This document shows positions 16,084 to 26,079 of a DNA stretch of 64,000 bases, one piece after another (the stretch's first letter is position 1; every line of letters begins with the position of its first letter). The notes under the pieces were generated by a model. It was not told the DNA's origin, made no database searches, and saw only the letters and a list, made by a program, of their open reading frames with translations. The stretch comes from Pseudomonas fluorescens (GTDB lineage: Bacteria; Pseudomonadota; Gammaproteobacteria; Pseudomonadales; Pseudomonadaceae), in assembly GCF_005938625.1 (NCBI RefSeq), contig NZ_VCNJ01000013.1, positions 124,001 through 188,000 of the forward strand. The letters are read 5' to 3'. The position numbers and the translations under genes are program-made.

Positions 16084-17667
16084 TTAATTACTGATTGCCA
16101 GAATGCTCGCCTGATAGGACCCGACAAACACATCAAAATCCCCAACCTCGTTCTGCTCCAGCTCAGCCTGCGCTGCCAAAGAAGTACGCGCCAACTCCTC
16201 AAACTTCGCTTGCTCATCCGCCGCTAAAGGCTCGCTACGGAAAAACTCCGCATGCGCCTGACTCTGACGCAAGGAGAACTGCGCAAAGCTTTCCTTGTGC
16301 TCAGCCATCGCCGCCAGCACCTGCGCGGATGGCGTCAGGGACGGATCGCTGACCTTGGCCAGTTGCGCATCCAGCGCCTTGCTGTGTGCATCGCCGCCAT
16401 GGCTTTGATCCAGCAACGCCGCCAGCGGGGCGATTTGCTCCAGCAGTTCGGCCGCCCAGGTCTTCATCTCGACCGATTCACCATTACGCTGCAATTGCAG
16501 ACCCGGACGACGACCCTCCTTGACCACGCTGAGGAAGTTCGACGTCGCGTTGCCGCACGAGGTGTTGGTCAGCAACGGGCTGTCGTTGAGCGCGCAATAC
16601 AGCAGGAACGCATCGAGGAAGCGCGACTCGGTCAGGTCGATGCCCATCGGCAGGAACGGGTTGATGTCCAGGCAACGCACTTCAACGTACTGAATGCCAC
16701 GGGCCACCAGCGCCTGAATCGGCCGCTCGCCGGTGTAGGTCACGCGTTTCGGGCGGATGTTGGAGTAGTACTCGTTTTCGATCTGCAAGATGTTGGTGTT
16801 GAGCTGAACCCACTCGCCATCCTGGTGCGTGCCGACTTCAACGTATGGCGCGTATGGCGTGGCCACGGCTTTGCGCAGGCTGTCGGTGTAGCTCGACAGA
16901 TCGTTGTAGCACGGCGTCAGACCGGCCTGGGCGTTACTCTGGTAACCAAGGTCGCTCATGCGTAGGCTGGTGGCGTACGGCAGATACAGCGTGTCCGGAT
17001 CGAGTTGTTCCAGTTGATGCGAACGACCACGCAGGAAACCGGCGTCGAGTGCCGGAGAGGCACCGAACAGGTACATCAGCAGCCAGCTGTAGCGACGGAA
17101 GTTACGGATCAGTGCGATGTAGGAAAACGACTGAAAATCGCGGTCGGTACCGACAAAACCTTCGGTTTCGCGCAGCAACGGCCAGAGCTTTTCCGGCAGG
17201 GAGAAGTTGTAGTGAATCCCGGCAATGCACTGCATGGTCTTGCCATAACGCAGGGCCAGACCCTTGCGGTAGACGTACTTGAGCTGACCGATGTTGGAGG
17301 TGCCGTAATAAGCGATCGGGATATCTTCCTCGGCCGGCAACGGGCACGGCATCGATGGACTCCACAGGTACTCGTTGCCGAGCTTGCTGTAGGCAAAGCG
17401 GTGAATCTTGTCCAGGCTCGCCAGCGTGTCGGCCGGGTCGGGAAGGGCGGGCGTGATGAATTCCAGCAGCGACTCGGAGTAGTCGGTGGTGATCTGTTCG
17501 TTGGTCAGCGCGGAACCCAAGGCTTCGGGGTGCGGCGTTTGCGCCAGGCGACCTTCGCTGGTCACGCGCAGGCATTCACGTTCGATACCGTGCAGGCACT
17601 GCTCGAGCAGAGAGAGGTTAGCGCGCTCGCCGAGCAGAGCCAGGCGGCGGTTGAGAAGTTCGCTCAA
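16084..17667 (-). CDS. gshA: Glutamate-cysteine ligase
   Basis: 527 residues when started at the TTG at 17667-17665, which has AAGGA 7 bases upstream. This gives the length remembered for the P. aeruginosa enzyme; an in-frame GTG at 17682 would add five residues. It joins L-glutamate and L-cysteine in the ATP-dependent first step of glutathione synthesis. It is the gamma-proteobacterial type 1 fold: [11 protein letters not shown] (about residue 26), [33 protein letters not shown], and the metal/substrate region [12 protein letters not shown]. Transcription runs away from the thioesterase gene. Confidence 0.93.
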   Translation of the reverse strand: MSELLNRRLALLGERANLSLLEQCLHGIERECLRVTSEGRLAQTPHPEALGSALTNEQITTDYSESLLEFITPALPDPADTLASLDKIHRFAYSKLGNEYLWSPSMPCPLPAEEDIPIAYYGTSNIGQLKYVYRKGLALRYGKTMQCIAGIHYNFSLPEKLWPLLRETEGFVGTDRDFQSFSYIALIRNFRRYSWLLMYLFGASPALDAGFLRGRSHQLEQLDPDTLYLPYATSLRMSDLGYQSNAQAGLTPCYNDLSSYTDSLRKAVATPYAPYVEVGTHQDGEWVQLNTNILQIENEYYSNIRPKRVTYTGERPIQALVARGIQYVEVRCLDINPFLPMGIDLTESRFLDAFLLYCALNDSPLLTNTSCGNATSNFLSVVKEGRRPGLQLQRNGESVEMKTWAAELLEQIAPLAALLDQSHGGDAHSKALDAQLAKVSDPSLTPSAQVLAAMAEHKESFAQFSLRQSQAHAEFFRSEPLAADEQAKFEELARTSLAAQAELEQNEVGDFDVFVGSYQASILAISN

Positions 17668-17805
17668 TTTGGATTCCTTCACGCGTCAGTCGCCCCAATA
17701 TGGGGGTGGGCAGGACGGTCTACAAGGGTGAAGTTGAAACTGGCGTTTTCGCCTGGTTTTGTAGCGGCAGGCCATTTGCCGGTCAGTCAGGAACTGCACA
17801 ATCCC

Positions 17806-17895
17806 TGTGGGAGCGAGCTTGCTCGCGAAGAGGGTTTATCAGCCAACATTTCGGTTGCCTGACACACCGCCTTCGCGAGCAAGCTCGCTCCCACA
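17806..17895. repeat. REP pair, GTGGGAGCGAGC family
   Basis: Inverted pair with 42 bases between the units, in the gap between gshA and the thioesterase gene. Confidence 0.9.
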
Positions 17896-17937
17896 AGGTT
17901 CGTTGCGCCGAAATTAACTCAAAATGATGACCGGTAG

Positions 17938-18321
17938 CTACAGGACAGCGAACGTGCCTTGTGCTTTTGCGACCAGTTTGTCGCCCTGCATCACGTCGGC
18001 TTCGACCACTAAAGTGCGGCGGCCCGGGTGGATGACCCGTGCCGTGCACATGACCTCGCCGTCGGAAACGGCGCGGATATAGTTGATCTTGCACTCGATG
18101 GTCGCGCTCTGCTGATCGAAGCCGTGGGTGCTGGAACAGGCCAGCCCCATGGCGATGTCGACCAGACTGAACAGCGCGCCGCCGTGCAATTTGCCGCCGC
18201 GATTGCGCAGTTCCGGTTCCAGCACCAGGGCGACTTGCGCCACCCCGGTTTCCAGGCTGTGCAGGCGGCAGCCCAACAGCTTGAAAAACGCGCTCTCGAC
18301 GAGCCCGGCCGGAATTTCCAT
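17938..18321 (-). CDS. PaaI-family hot-dog thioesterase
   Basis: 127 residues. Single hot-dog domain: the HGGALFSLVDIAMG helix with the catalytic-site HGG near residue 46, and KINYIRAVSDGEVMCTARV for the central strand. It probably hydrolyses acyl- or aryl-CoA esters; the natural substrate is not readable. Its ATG overlaps the tex stop codon by one base (TGATG), so it is translated downstream of tex. The same pair occurs in P. aeruginosa next to gshA. Confidence 0.85.
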   Translation of the reverse strand: MEIPAGLVESAFFKLLGCRLHSLETGVAQVALVLEPELRNRGGKLHGGALFSLVDIAMGLACSSTHGFDQQSATIECKINYIRAVSDGEVMCTARVIHPGRRTLVVEADVMQGDKLVAKAQGTFAVL

Positions 18322-20645
18322 CAGCGTTTCTTCAACTGCTTGGCATTGGCGAACAGCGAGGCCATCGCATTGTTCACCGGCGCTGCGGTGGCGGTTTCCT
18401 TGCGTGGCGCGTTGTTCGAAGGCTGGCGCTGGGCCGAGCCCGGACGCGAGCCACGGGCACCGTCGATTTTCTCGCCCGGGGTGTCGCCCATGCGCATCGA
18501 CAGGCCAACGCGTTTACGCGGGATGTCGACTTCCATGACCTTCACTTTCACCACGTCACCGGCCTTCACCGCTTCACGCGGATCCTTGATGAACTTCTCC
18601 GACAGCGCCGAGATGTGCACCAGACCGTCCTGATGCACGCCGATGTCGACGAATGCGCCGAACGCGGTCACGTTGGTGACGACGCCTTCGAGGATCATCC
18701 CCAATTGCAGGTCTTTCAGGTCTTCGACGCCTTCCTGGAACTCGGCCGTCTTGAACTCCGGACGCGGGTCGCGGCCCGGTTTTTCCAGTTCCTGGATGAT
18801 GTCGGTGACGGTTGGCAGACCGAACGTCTCGTCGGTGAATTTCTTCGGATCCAGACGCTTGAGGAAGCTTGCATCACCGATCAGCGAGCGGATATCACGG
18901 TCGGTTTCAGCGGCAATACGCTGCACCAGCGGATAGGCTTCCGGGTGAACCGCCGACGAATCCAGCGGGTTGTCGCCGTTCATCACGCGCAAGAAACCGG
19001 CAGCCTGTTCGAAGGTTTTTTCGCCCAGACGCGCGACTTTCTTCAGGGCTGCACGGGTTTTGAACGCGCCGTGCTCATCGCGGTGCGCGACGATGTTTTG
19101 CGCCAGCGTTGCGTTGAGGCCGGAGATCCGCGCCAGCAGCGCCACCGAAGCAGTGTTCACATCAACGCCGACGGCGTTCACGCAGTCCTCGACCACGGCG
19201 TCCAGACCACGCGCCAGTTTCAGCTGTGAAACGTCATGCTGGTACTGGCCGACACCGATGGATTTCGGATCGATTTTCACCAGTTCAGCCAGTGGATCCT
19301 GCAGACGACGGGCGATGGACACCGCGCCACGGATCGACACGTCCAGATCCGGGAATTCCTTGGCTGCCAGTTCCGACGCCGAGTAAACCGATGCGCCGGC
19401 TTCGGAGACCATGACCTTGGTCATTTTCATCGCTGGGTATTTTTTGATCAGCTCGATCGCCAGTTTATCGGTCTCGCGGCTGGCGGTGCCGTTGCCGATG
19501 GCGATCAGGTCAACCGAATGCTTGGCGCACAGGGCGGCCAGAATGGCGATGGTCTGATCCCACTTGTTGTGCGGCACGTGCGGGTAAACCGTGGCGTGAT
19601 CGAGCAGTTTGCCGGTGGAGTCGACCACGGCAACCTTGCAGCCGGTACGCAGGCCCGGGTCGAGACCGAGGGTTGCGCGCGGGCCGGCCGGTGCGGCCAG
19701 CAGCAGGTCGTGCAGGTTGTGCGCGAACACGTTGATCGCCTCGGTTTCGGCACCGTCACGCAGTTCGCCGAGCAGGTCGGTTTCCAGGTGCGTGTAGAGC
19801 TTGACCTTCCACGTCCAGCGCACCACTTCGCCGAGCCATTTGTCGGCCGGGCGGTTCTGGTTCTGGATGTTGAATTGCTGGCCGATCATGCCTTCGCACG
19901 GGTGCATGGTGCCCGGCAATTCGTCGCCGACTTTCAGCGCGGAGCTGAGGATGCCTTCGTTGCGGCCACGGAAAATGGCGAGCGCGCGGTGCGACGGCAT
20001 GCTTTTCAGCGGCTCGTCGTGTTCGAAGTAGTCGCGGAACTTGGCGCCTTCTTCTTCCTTGCCGGCGATAACGCGGGCACTGAGGGTGGCTTCCTGTTTC
20101 AGGTAGTTACGCAGTTTTTCCAGCAGGCTGGCGTCTTCGGCGAAGCGTTCCATGAGGATGTACTTGGCGCCTTCAAGGGCTGCCTTGACATCGGCCACGC
20201 CTTTTTCGGCATCAACGAAGCGCGCGGCTTCGGTTTCCGGGGCCAGGTTCGGGTCGTTGAACAGGCCGTCGGCCAAGTCGCCGAGGCCGGCTTCCAGGGC
20301 AATCTGGCCCTTGGTGCGGCGCTTCTGCTTGTACGGCAAGTACAAGTCTTCGAGGCGGGTCTTGGTGTCGGCGAGTTTGATGTCGCGTTCGAGGGCAGGG
20401 GTGAGTTTGCCTTGCTCTTCGATGCTGGCGAGGATGCTGATGCGCCGTTCGTCGAGTTCTCGCAGGTAGCGCAGACGCTCTTCCAGATGACGCAACTGGG
20501 TGTCATCGAGGCTGCCGGTGACTTCTTTCCGGTAACGGGCGATGAAGGGAACGGTAGAGCCTTCATCGAGTAGCGCGACGGCCGCTTCGACCTGTTGTGG
20601 GCGTACGCCGAGTTCCTCGGCAATGCGGCTGTTGATGCTGTCCAT
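18321..20645 (-). CDS. tex: Tex, S1-domain transcription accessory protein
   Basis: 774 residues from the ATG at 20645 ([12 protein letters not shown]), chosen because AGGTGG lies 4 bases upstream; another ATG is 15 bases earlier. Tex is a nucleic-acid-binding protein related to eukaryotic Spt6 that affects transcription and toxin expression. Order: N-terminal helical core, YqgF/RNase-H-like domain (about residues 320-450; [20 protein letters not shown]), helix-hairpin-helix pair ([13 protein letters not shown] to [16 protein letters not shown]) and a C-terminal S1 domain (residues 645-720; [21 protein letters not shown]). The tail is basic and Ala-rich. Divergent from ompR. Confidence 0.93.
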   Translation of the reverse strand: MDSINSRIAEELGVRPQQVEAAVALLDEGSTVPFIARYRKEVTGSLDDTQLRHLEERLRYLRELDERRISILASIEEQGKLTPALERDIKLADTKTRLEDLYLPYKQKRRTKGQIALEAGLGDLADGLFNDPNLAPETEAARFVDAEKGVADVKAALEGAKYILMERFAEDASLLEKLRNYLKQEATLSARVIAGKEEEGAKFRDYFEHDEPLKSMPSHRALAIFRGRNEGILSSALKVGDELPGTMHPCEGMIGQQFNIQNQNRPADKWLGEVVRWTWKVKLYTHLETDLLGELRDGAETEAINVFAHNLHDLLLAAPAGPRATLGLDPGLRTGCKVAVVDSTGKLLDHATVYPHVPHNKWDQTIAILAALCAKHSVDLIAIGNGTASRETDKLAIELIKKYPAMKMTKVMVSEAGASVYSASELAAKEFPDLDVSIRGAVSIARRLQDPLAELVKIDPKSIGVGQYQHDVSQLKLARGLDAVVEDCVNAVGVDVNTASVALLARISGLNATLAQNIVAHRDEHGAFKTRAALKKVARLGEKTFEQAAGFLRVMNGDNPLDSSAVHPEAYPLVQRIAAETDRDIRSLIGDASFLKRLDPKKFTDETFGLPTVTDIIQELEKPGRDPRPEFKTAEFQEGVEDLKDLQLGMILEGVVTNVTAFGAFVDIGVHQDGLVHISALSEKFIKDPREAVKAGDVVKVKVMEVDIPRKRVGLSMRMGDTPGEKIDGARGSRPGSAQRQPSNNAPRKETATAAPVNNAMASLFANAKQLKKR

Positions 20646-21003
20646 AAAACCACCTGACATAGTGTGAAATCAGGCTCGCAGGCACGGAAATAAAGGCCCG
20701 GAGTCTGGTTGAGCGGCTAGAAAATTGCCGCTGCCTGGGTCAAAAGGCAGCCCGTTGACCCTTGAAATCGAACAATTACTGCGCTGGACAGGAAAAAAAA
20801 CCTGCCACCTGCGGTAACGATTCAGACGTTGCCTGGCACAAAACGCCGCGCATTATAACCAGCGTTCTGTCATTCGGGGGCGTCGCAGTCTGTAGGCATA
20901 AACCCCGGTTTTCTGGCAGTGAAGGAAAAATCTGCTAACAATGCACACGGTGCGTATAACGGCAGCTACGCCATAATGCGCGCCGAGCTAAAAGGAGCAT
21001 CCA
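20646..21003. other. Divergent intergenic region between tex and ompR
   Basis: Contains the tex leader of about 200 bases with nested inverted repeats (GGGTCAA at 20737 with TTGACCC at 20755, and GCTGCC with GGCAGC around them), a tex -10 box, and 40 bases before ompR a CATAAT that could belong to its promoter. No gene seen. Confidence 0.55.
20852..20857 (-). promoter_or_regulatory. Probable -10 box of tex
   Basis: TATAAT on the minus strand, about 207 bases before the tex start, preceded by a poorly matching -35 region. The long leader it implies includes the hairpins at 20730-20761. Confidence 0.4.
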
Positions 21004-21744
21004 ATGAGCAGCACTGCACAAACTGCTGAAGGCGAAAAAATTCTCATCGTTGACGACGATCCGGGGCTGAGCAGCCTGCTGGAACGTTTTTTCGTCAGCA
21101 AGGGCTACCGTGCCCGCACCGTACCGAACACCGAACAGATGGATCGTCTGCTGTCGCGTGAAGTCTTCAATCTTGTGGTCCTCGACCTCATGCTGCCCGG
21201 GGAAGACGGTCTGACCGCTTGCCGCCGCCTGCGTGGCGCGAACAATCAGATTCCGATCATCATGCTCACCGCCAAGGGCGATGAGTTGAGCCGCATCAAG
21301 GGCCTGGAACTGGGCGCCGACGATTATCTGGCCAAGCCGTTCAACCCGGACGAGCTGATGGCCCGGGTCAAAGCTGTCCTGCGTCGTCAGGCCGCACCGG
21401 TGCCGGGCGCGCCGGGCAGTGAAGACGAAAACGTCACTTTCGGTGATTACGTGTTGTCGCTGGCCACCCGCGAACTGAAACGCGGCGATGAAGTGCACAT
21501 GCTCACCACGGGTGAGTTTGCGGTACTCAAGGCACTGGTGATGAACGCGCGTCAGCCGCTGACCCGCGACAAACTGATGAACCTGGCCCGTGGCCGCGAG
21601 TGGGACGCCCTCGAGCGTTCCATCGACGTGCAGATTTCCCGTCTGCGCCGCATGATCGAGCCTGATCCATCGAAGCCGCGTTATATCCAGACCGTCTGGG
21701 GTGTGGGCTACGTGTTCGTACCGGATGGCGCCGCCACCAAGTGA
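21004..21744 (+). CDS. ompR: OmpR-family response regulator (OmpR/AmgR)
   Basis: 246 residues with an AAAGGAG ribosome-binding site. Receiver domain at residues 10-125 with the phospho-acceptor aspartate in VLDLMLPGEDG and the conserved lysine in YLAKPFNPDEL. Winged-helix DNA-binding domain at 150-240 (LTTGEFAVLKALV; REWDALERSIDVQISRLRR; IQTVWGVGYVFVP). Paired with the sensor kinase downstream; the P. aeruginosa equivalents are AmgR/AmgS, which respond to membrane stress and affect aminoglycoside tolerance. Divergent from tex, as in that species. Confidence 0.93.
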   Translation: MSSTAQTAEGEKILIVDDDPGLSSLLERFFVSKGYRARTVPNTEQMDRLLSREVFNLVVLDLMLPGEDGLTACRRLRGANNQIPIIMLTAKGDELSRIKGLELGADDYLAKPFNPDELMARVKAVLRRQAAPVPGAPGSEDENVTFGDYVLSLATRELKRGDEVHMLTTGEFAVLKALVMNARQPLTRDKLMNLARGREWDALERSIDVQISRLRRMIEPDPSKPRYIQTVWGVGYVFVPDGAATK

Positions 21745-21753
21745 TCGGCGATT

Positions 21754-21839
21754 TGTAGGAGCGGGTCTGCGGGTTTTGGTCGAACGGCCATGCCCGCAGA
21801 CTCGCAATCCGCAATATGCGAGCATTGCTCGCTCCTGCA
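21754..21839. repeat. Inverted repeat between ompR and envZ
   Basis: TGTAGGAGCG at the left and CGCTCCTGCA at the right enclose a second inverted pair (GGTCTGCGGG with CCCGCAGACTC). It is a divergent REP-like hairpin within a two-gene operon and may adjust the kinase:regulator ratio. Confidence 0.65.
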
Positions 21840-21857
21840 AGTGTGTAGCGGTTATAG

Positions 21858-23171
21858 ATGAAGACCCCTGTCTGGTTCCCCCAAAGTTTTTTCTCCCGCA
21901 CCCTTTGGCTGGTGCTTATCGTCGTGTTGTTCTCCAAGGCGCTGACCCTGGTTTATCTGTTGATGAACGAGGACGTGCTGGTGGACCGCCAATACAGCCA
22001 CGGCGTCGCCCTGACGCTGCGCGCCTATTGGGCTGCCGATGAAGAAAACCGCGCGAAGATCGCTGATGCCGCCACCCTGATTCGGGTAGTCGGCGCCGGT
22101 GTGCCGGAAGGCGAGCAGCACTGGCCGTACAGCGAAATCTACCAGCGACAGATGCAGGCGGAGTTGGGCGCCGACACTGAAGTGCGTTTGCGCATGCACT
22201 CGCCGCCGGCTTTGTGGGTGCGCGCCCCGAGCCTCGGTGACGGCTGGCTGAAGGTGCCGCTGTATCCGCACCCGTTGCGCGGCCAGAAAATCTGGAACGT
22301 GCTCGGCTGGTTCCTCGCCATCGGCTTGTTGTCGACAGCGTCGGCATGGATTTTCGTCAGTCAGCTCAACCAACCCTTGAAGCGTCTGGTCTATGCCGCC
22401 CGGCAACTCGGTCAGGGCCGCAGCGTACGTCTGCCGATCAGCGACACGCCGAGCGAGATGACCGAGGTGTATCGCGCTTTTAACCAGATGGCCGAAGACG
22501 TCGAGCAGGCCGGACGCGAGCGTGAGTTGATGCTGGCCGGCGTGTCCCATGACTTGCGCACACCGTTGACGCGGTTGCGCCTGTCGCTGGAGTTGATGGG
22601 CGACCGCAACGACCTGACCGACGACATGGTGCGCGACATTGAAGACATGGACGCGATTCTTGACCAGTTCCTCGCGTTCATCCGCGACGGTCGTGACGAG
22701 TCGGTGGAAGAAGTGGATCTGACTGATCTGGTGCGCGAGGTCGCGGCGCCATACAACCAGAATGAAGAGAAGGTGCGTTTGCGTCTTGAGCCGATTCAGC
22801 CGTTTCCGCTGCGGCGGGTATCGATGAAGCGCTTGCTGAACAACCTGATCGGCAACGCCTTGAACCATGCTGGCGGTCACGTTGAAGTCGCGGCTTACGT
22901 GTCCGGTGACGTCAGTGCGCCGTATGTGGTGCTGAGTGTGATGGACCGAGGGGCGGGGATCGATCCTTCGGAGCTGGAGGCGATTTTCAACCCGTTTACC
23001 CGAGGCGATCGTGCTCGGGGTGGCAAGGGTACTGGCTTGGGTTTGGCGATTGTGAAGCGGATTGCTTCGATGCATGGCGGCAATGTTGAATTGCGTAACC
23101 GGTCCGGGGGAGGGCTGGAGGCGCGGGTGAGATTGCCGCTGGGGTTGATGTTGCCTCGGGATGCTGTATAG
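21858..23171 (+). CDS. envZ: EnvZ/AmgS-type sensor histidine kinase
   Basis: 437 residues. Membrane segment at about residues 12-35, a periplasmic domain to about 150, second membrane segment 150-172, HAMP linker (SQLNQPLKRLVYAARQLGQG), then the dimerisation domain with the phosphorylated histidine in AGVSHDLRTPLTRLRLSLE near 230 and the ATPase lid (NNLIGNALNH; DRGAGIDPSE; GTGLGLAIVKRI). Same operon as ompR, separated by a hairpin of 86 bases. It senses envelope stress and phosphorylates or dephosphorylates OmpR. Confidence 0.92.
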   Translation: MKTPVWFPQSFFSRTLWLVLIVVLFSKALTLVYLLMNEDVLVDRQYSHGVALTLRAYWAADEENRAKIADAATLIRVVGAGVPEGEQHWPYSEIYQRQMQAELGADTEVRLRMHSPPALWVRAPSLGDGWLKVPLYPHPLRGQKIWNVLGWFLAIGLLSTASAWIFVSQLNQPLKRLVYAARQLGQGRSVRLPISDTPSEMTEVYRAFNQMAEDVEQAGRERELMLAGVSHDLRTPLTRLRLSLELMGDRNDLTDDMVRDIEDMDAILDQFLAFIRDGRDESVEEVDLTDLVREVAAPYNQNEEKVRLRLEPIQPFPLRRVSMKRLLNNLIGNALNHAGGHVEVAAYVSGDVSAPYVVLSVMDRGAGIDPSELEAIFNPFTRGDRARGGKGTGLGLAIVKRIASMHGGNVELRNRSGGGLEARVRLPLGLMLPRDAV

Positions 23172-23187
23172 GCGCAGCGACGAGTTT

Positions 23188-23250
23188 CAAGCTGCAAGCG
23201 GCAAGCAAAAGCGACTTTACTTGTCGCTTGAAGCTTGCCGCTAGAAGCTG
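23188..23250. repeat. Hairpin-forming inverted repeat between envZ and rimK
   Basis: CAAGCTGCAAGCGGCAAGC on the left pairs imperfectly with GCTTGCCGCTAGAAGCTG on the right, with an inner GCGACTTTACTTGTCGC stem. The two flanking genes converge on it, so it may act as a shared transcript end, although no T-run is present. Confidence 0.6.
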
Positions 23251-23253
23251 GTT

Positions 23254-24159
23254 TTAGCCCTTGCCTTTTGTCCGGGTCATATTCGGCCCGCCATTTTTCT
23301 CAAGATGCTCAATGATGATCCCCGCCACATTCTTCCCTGTGGTGGTCTCGATCCCTTCCAGTCCTGGCGACGAATTCACTTCCATCACTAACGGCCCGTG
23401 ATTGGAACGCAGGATATCCACACCCGCCACCGCCAGTCCCATGACCTTCGCCGCGCGCAACGCGGTCATGCGTTCTTCCGGGGTGATCTTGATCAGACTG
23501 GCGCTGCCGCCGCGATGCAGGTTGGACCGGAATTCACCCGGCTTGGCCTGCCGCTTCATTGCCGCGATGACTTTGTCACCGACCACGAAACAACGAATAT
23601 CCGCGCCGCCCGCTTCCTTGATGTACTCCTGAACCATGATGTTCTGCTTCAGGCCCATGAAGGCCTCGATCACCGATTCCGCCGCCGTGGCGGTTTCGCA
23701 CAGCACCACACCGATACCTTGAGTGCCTTCCAGTACCTTGATCACCAGCGGCGCGCCGTTGACCATGTCGATCAAATCGGGAATGTCATCCGGCGAGTGG
23801 GCAAACCCGGTCACCGGCAAACCGATGCCGCGTCGCGACAGCAATTGCAGCGAACGCAGCTTGTCCCGCGAACGGGCGATGGCTACCGATTCATTGAGCG
23901 GGAACACCCCCATCATTTCGAACTGGCGCAACACCGCGCAGCCGTAGAACGTCACCGACGCGCCGATCCGTGGAATCACCGCGTCAAAGCCTTCCAGCGG
24001 TTTGCCGCGATAGTGGATCTGCGGCTTGTGGCTGGCGATGTTCATGTAGGCGCGCAAGGTGTCGATCACTACCATTTCATGCCCGCGCTCGGTTCCGGCT
24101 TCGACCAGACGGCGGGTGGAATACAGACGCGGATTCCGCGACAGCACAGCGATCTTCAT
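23254..24159 (-). CDS. rimK: Ribosomal protein S6 glutamate ligase
   Basis: 301 residues from the ATG at 24159, matching the family (E. coli 300). The longer open frame to 24321 runs into rimB. RimK adds glutamates to the C-terminus of ribosomal protein S6. N-terminal domain ([16 protein letters not shown]), then an ATP-grasp domain at residues 100-290 with [31 protein letters not shown] and the metal-binding [12 protein letters not shown]. The ATG overlaps the rimB stop by 4 bases. In P. fluorescens the rimABK genes tune translation during host colonisation, as known from published work on that species. Confidence 0.93.
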   Translation of the reverse strand: MKIAVLSRNPRLYSTRRLVEAGTERGHEMVVIDTLRAYMNIASHKPQIHYRGKPLEGFDAVIPRIGASVTFYGCAVLRQFEMMGVFPLNESVAIARSRDKLRSLQLLSRRGIGLPVTGFAHSPDDIPDLIDMVNGAPLVIKVLEGTQGIGVVLCETATAAESVIEAFMGLKQNIMVQEYIKEAGGADIRCFVVGDKVIAAMKRQAKPGEFRSNLHRGGSASLIKITPEERMTALRAAKVMGLAVAGVDILRSNHGPLVMEVNSSPGLEGIETTTGKNVAGIIIEHLEKNGGPNMTRTKGKG

Positions 24160-24635
24160 GCAACACCTGTGGAGGAGGTAGATACCGGGAACACCGGCTT
24201 GTCTTGTACATATTTGATGCCCGGATTGACCACCAACTGGCCATCGATCAGGGCTTTGGAACCGAGCAACAGGCGATAACGCATCGACTTGCGGCAGGCG
24301 AGGGTGAACTCGACCGGCCACACTCGATCACCCAAGGCCAGGGTGGTGCTGATCACGTAGCGCACCTGCGCATGGCCGTTGGAGCTTTTGATGGTCTTGC
24401 GCGTCACCAGCGGTGCTTCACAGCGGCGGTGGCGCAACTGCACCACCGTGCCCAGGTGCGCGGTGAAGCGCACCCACTTCTCGCCGTCGCGTTCGAAGGG
24501 CTCGATGTCGGTGGCATGCAGGCTGGAGGTGCTGGCACCGGTGTCGATCTTCGCCCGCAGGCCTGCGACTCCCAAATCCGGAAGCGCCACCCACTCGCGC
24601 AGACCGACAACGGTCAAATGGTCAAATGTCTTCAA
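24156..24635 (-). CDS. rimB: RimB, ATP-dependent zinc protease-like (DUF785) protein
   Basis: 159 residues. Small retropepsin-like domain with the active-site motif [14 protein letters not shown] (Asp31) near the start and a [13 protein letters not shown] strand near the end, characteristic of the family annotated as ATP-dependent zinc protease / RimB. In P. fluorescens RimB is described as a protease acting on glutamated S6 and modulating RimK. It lies 16 bases after rimA and overlaps rimK, completing a rimABK operon. Confidence 0.88.
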   Translation of the reverse strand: MKTFDHLTVVGLREWVALPDLGVAGLRAKIDTGASTSSLHATDIEPFERDGEKWVRFTAHLGTVVQLRHRRCEAPLVTRKTIKSSNGHAQVRYVISTTLALGDRVWPVEFTLACRKSMRYRLLLGSKALIDGQLVVNPGIKYVQDKPVFPVSTSSTGVA

Positions 24636-24651
24636 TAGAAAAAACCAACGA

Positions 24652-25431
24652 TTAACGCGTCCAGGCTTCAGGTGAAACCTGGGCCAACGCTTTGAATGCA
24701 GGTTTGGCGAACCAGAAGCCCTGCATCAGAAATATTCCACAGTCCGCCAGGAAATCCCGTTCACCGGCGCTCTCAATGCCTTCGGCAATGACTGTAACGT
24801 CCAACTCCGCACAGATTGTGACAATCCCCCGGACGATCGCCTGACGAACACGGTCTTGATCGACATCGCGGATCAGCGCCATGTCGAGTTTGATCAGGTC
24901 CGGTTGGAAATCAGCCAGCAGATTGAGCCCCGAATAACCGGCACCGAAATCGTCGATGGCGGTCTTGAAGCCGAATTCGCGGTATTCACGCAGAATATTG
25001 GTCAAATGGCGATAGTTATCTACGTGCTCGCTTTCCAGGGTTTCGAAAATCAGCCGGTCGATAGGGAAACGGTGTTTTTTTGCCGCCTCGAGCGTACTGC
25101 GAATGCATAGCTCTGGACGATAGACCGCGTTTGGCATGAAGTTGATCGACAAGTGTGTCTGCATATTTAGATTGGCCGCGCCTTCGATGGCGCGGGTCCG
25201 GCAGAGCTGGTCGAAACGGTAGCGGTTATCTTCTGTAACCTTATCCAGCACAGTGAGTGCGCCTTCACCGGCCACACCTCGAACCAGCGCTTCGTGGGCG
25301 AAAACCGACTGGTTGCGCAGATCGACGATGGGTTGATAGGCGAAGGAAAAGTCGAAGCCCAGCGGCTCGCTTTGCTGGCAGCCCTGGCAACCGGCCTTGG
25401 GCGAGATTAATGAAGATGGAAATTTAGTCAC
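24652..25431 (-). CDS. rimA: RimA, EAL-domain cyclic-di-GMP phosphodiesterase
   Basis: 259 residues if started at the GTG at 25431, which has GGAG 7 bases upstream; a GTG at 25467 would add 12. A stand-alone EAL domain: HEALVRG (Glu47), SINFMP with its Asn, FETLE, the loop DDFGAGYSGLNLL, IKLD, VIAEGIE and LMQGFWFAKP. All metal and catalytic residues normally required appear present, so it should be active. Residues 15-18 form a CxxC pair before the domain, possibly redox- or metal-sensitive. By position it is the RimA reported to lower c-di-GMP around RimK. Confidence 0.88.
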   Translation of the reverse strand: MTKFPSSLISPKAGCQGCQQSEPLGFDFSFAYQPIVDLRNQSVFAHEALVRGVAGEGALTVLDKVTEDNRYRFDQLCRTRAIEGAANLNMQTHLSINFMPNAVYRPELCIRSTLEAAKKHRFPIDRLIFETLESEHVDNYRHLTNILREYREFGFKTAIDDFGAGYSGLNLLADFQPDLIKLDMALIRDVDQDRVRQAIVRGIVTICAELDVTVIAEGIESAGERDFLADCGIFLMQGFWFAKPAFKALAQVSPEAWTR

Positions 25432-25547
25432 TCGATCACTCCATGCCGATGAACCGGCCAAGATCACAGTCTATCTGGAGGGCTGAGTTCTTGCGCCCGA
25501 CAGAAACGGTAGTACAGTTCCGACTACTGGCTGAACGAGGAATTCAC

Positions 25548-25955
25548 ATGGCGCAAAAACAGGAAGAGGACGACAAGGTTCGTCTCGACAAGTGGTTGTG
25601 GGCTGCGCGTTTTTACAAAACCCGTGCCCTCGCCAAAGCGGCGATCGAAAGTGGCAAGGTGCATTGTCGCGGTGAGCGCTGCAAGCCTGGCAAAGAGCCA
25701 CGCATTGGCGATGAGTTCGAGATTCGTACCGGGTTTGAAGTGCGTACGGTAAAGGTTGAGGCGTTGTCGATTGTGCGGCGCGGCGCACCGGAGGCGCAGA
25801 CGTTGTACGCGGAGACCGAGGCGAGTATTGCCAAGCGTGAAGCGGCTGCGGCGATGCGCAAGGCGGGCGCGTTGGGCGTGAGCACCGACGGCAAGCCGAG
25901 CAAGAAGCAGCGGCGGGATTTGTTCAAGTTTCGCGGCAGCAGTAACGACGAATAA
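25548..25955 (+). CDS. hslR: Hsp15-type ribosome-associated S4-domain protein
   Basis: 135 residues from the ATG at 25548, with GAGG upstream; the frame is open to 25443. S4 RNA-binding domain at residues 10-75 (VRLDKWLWAARFYKTRALAK; ESGKVHCRGERCKPG) and a highly basic C-terminal tail (GKPSKKQRRDLFKF). Hsp15 binds stalled 50S subunits carrying nascent chains after heat stress. It is divergent from rimA. Confidence 0.9.
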   Translation: MAQKQEEDDKVRLDKWLWAARFYKTRALAKAAIESGKVHCRGERCKPGKEPRIGDEFEIRTGFEVRTVKVEALSIVRRGAPEAQTLYAETEASIAKREAAAAMRKAGALGVSTDGKPSKKQRRDLFKFRGSSNDE

Positions 25956-25980
25956 TCGCCGCGTTGTTGGTGCCGGCCTC

Positions 25981-26044
25981 TTCGCGAGCAGGCTCGCTCC
26001 CACAGGAGATTGCATTCCAATGTGGGAGCGAGCCTGCTCGCGAA
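25981..26044. repeat. REP pair, GTGGGAGCGAGC family
   Basis: Inverted 24-base perfect units with a 16-base spacer between the convergent hslR and phosphatase genes. Confidence 0.9.
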
Positions 26045-26079
26045 TCGAGGGCGCAGCCCTCGCCGAAAACAGCTCGGTA

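Noticed and set aside
19236..20573. 445-codon plus-strand frame antisense to tex
   Set aside because: No recognisable domain and low-complexity composition; tex motifs are unmistakable on the other strand.
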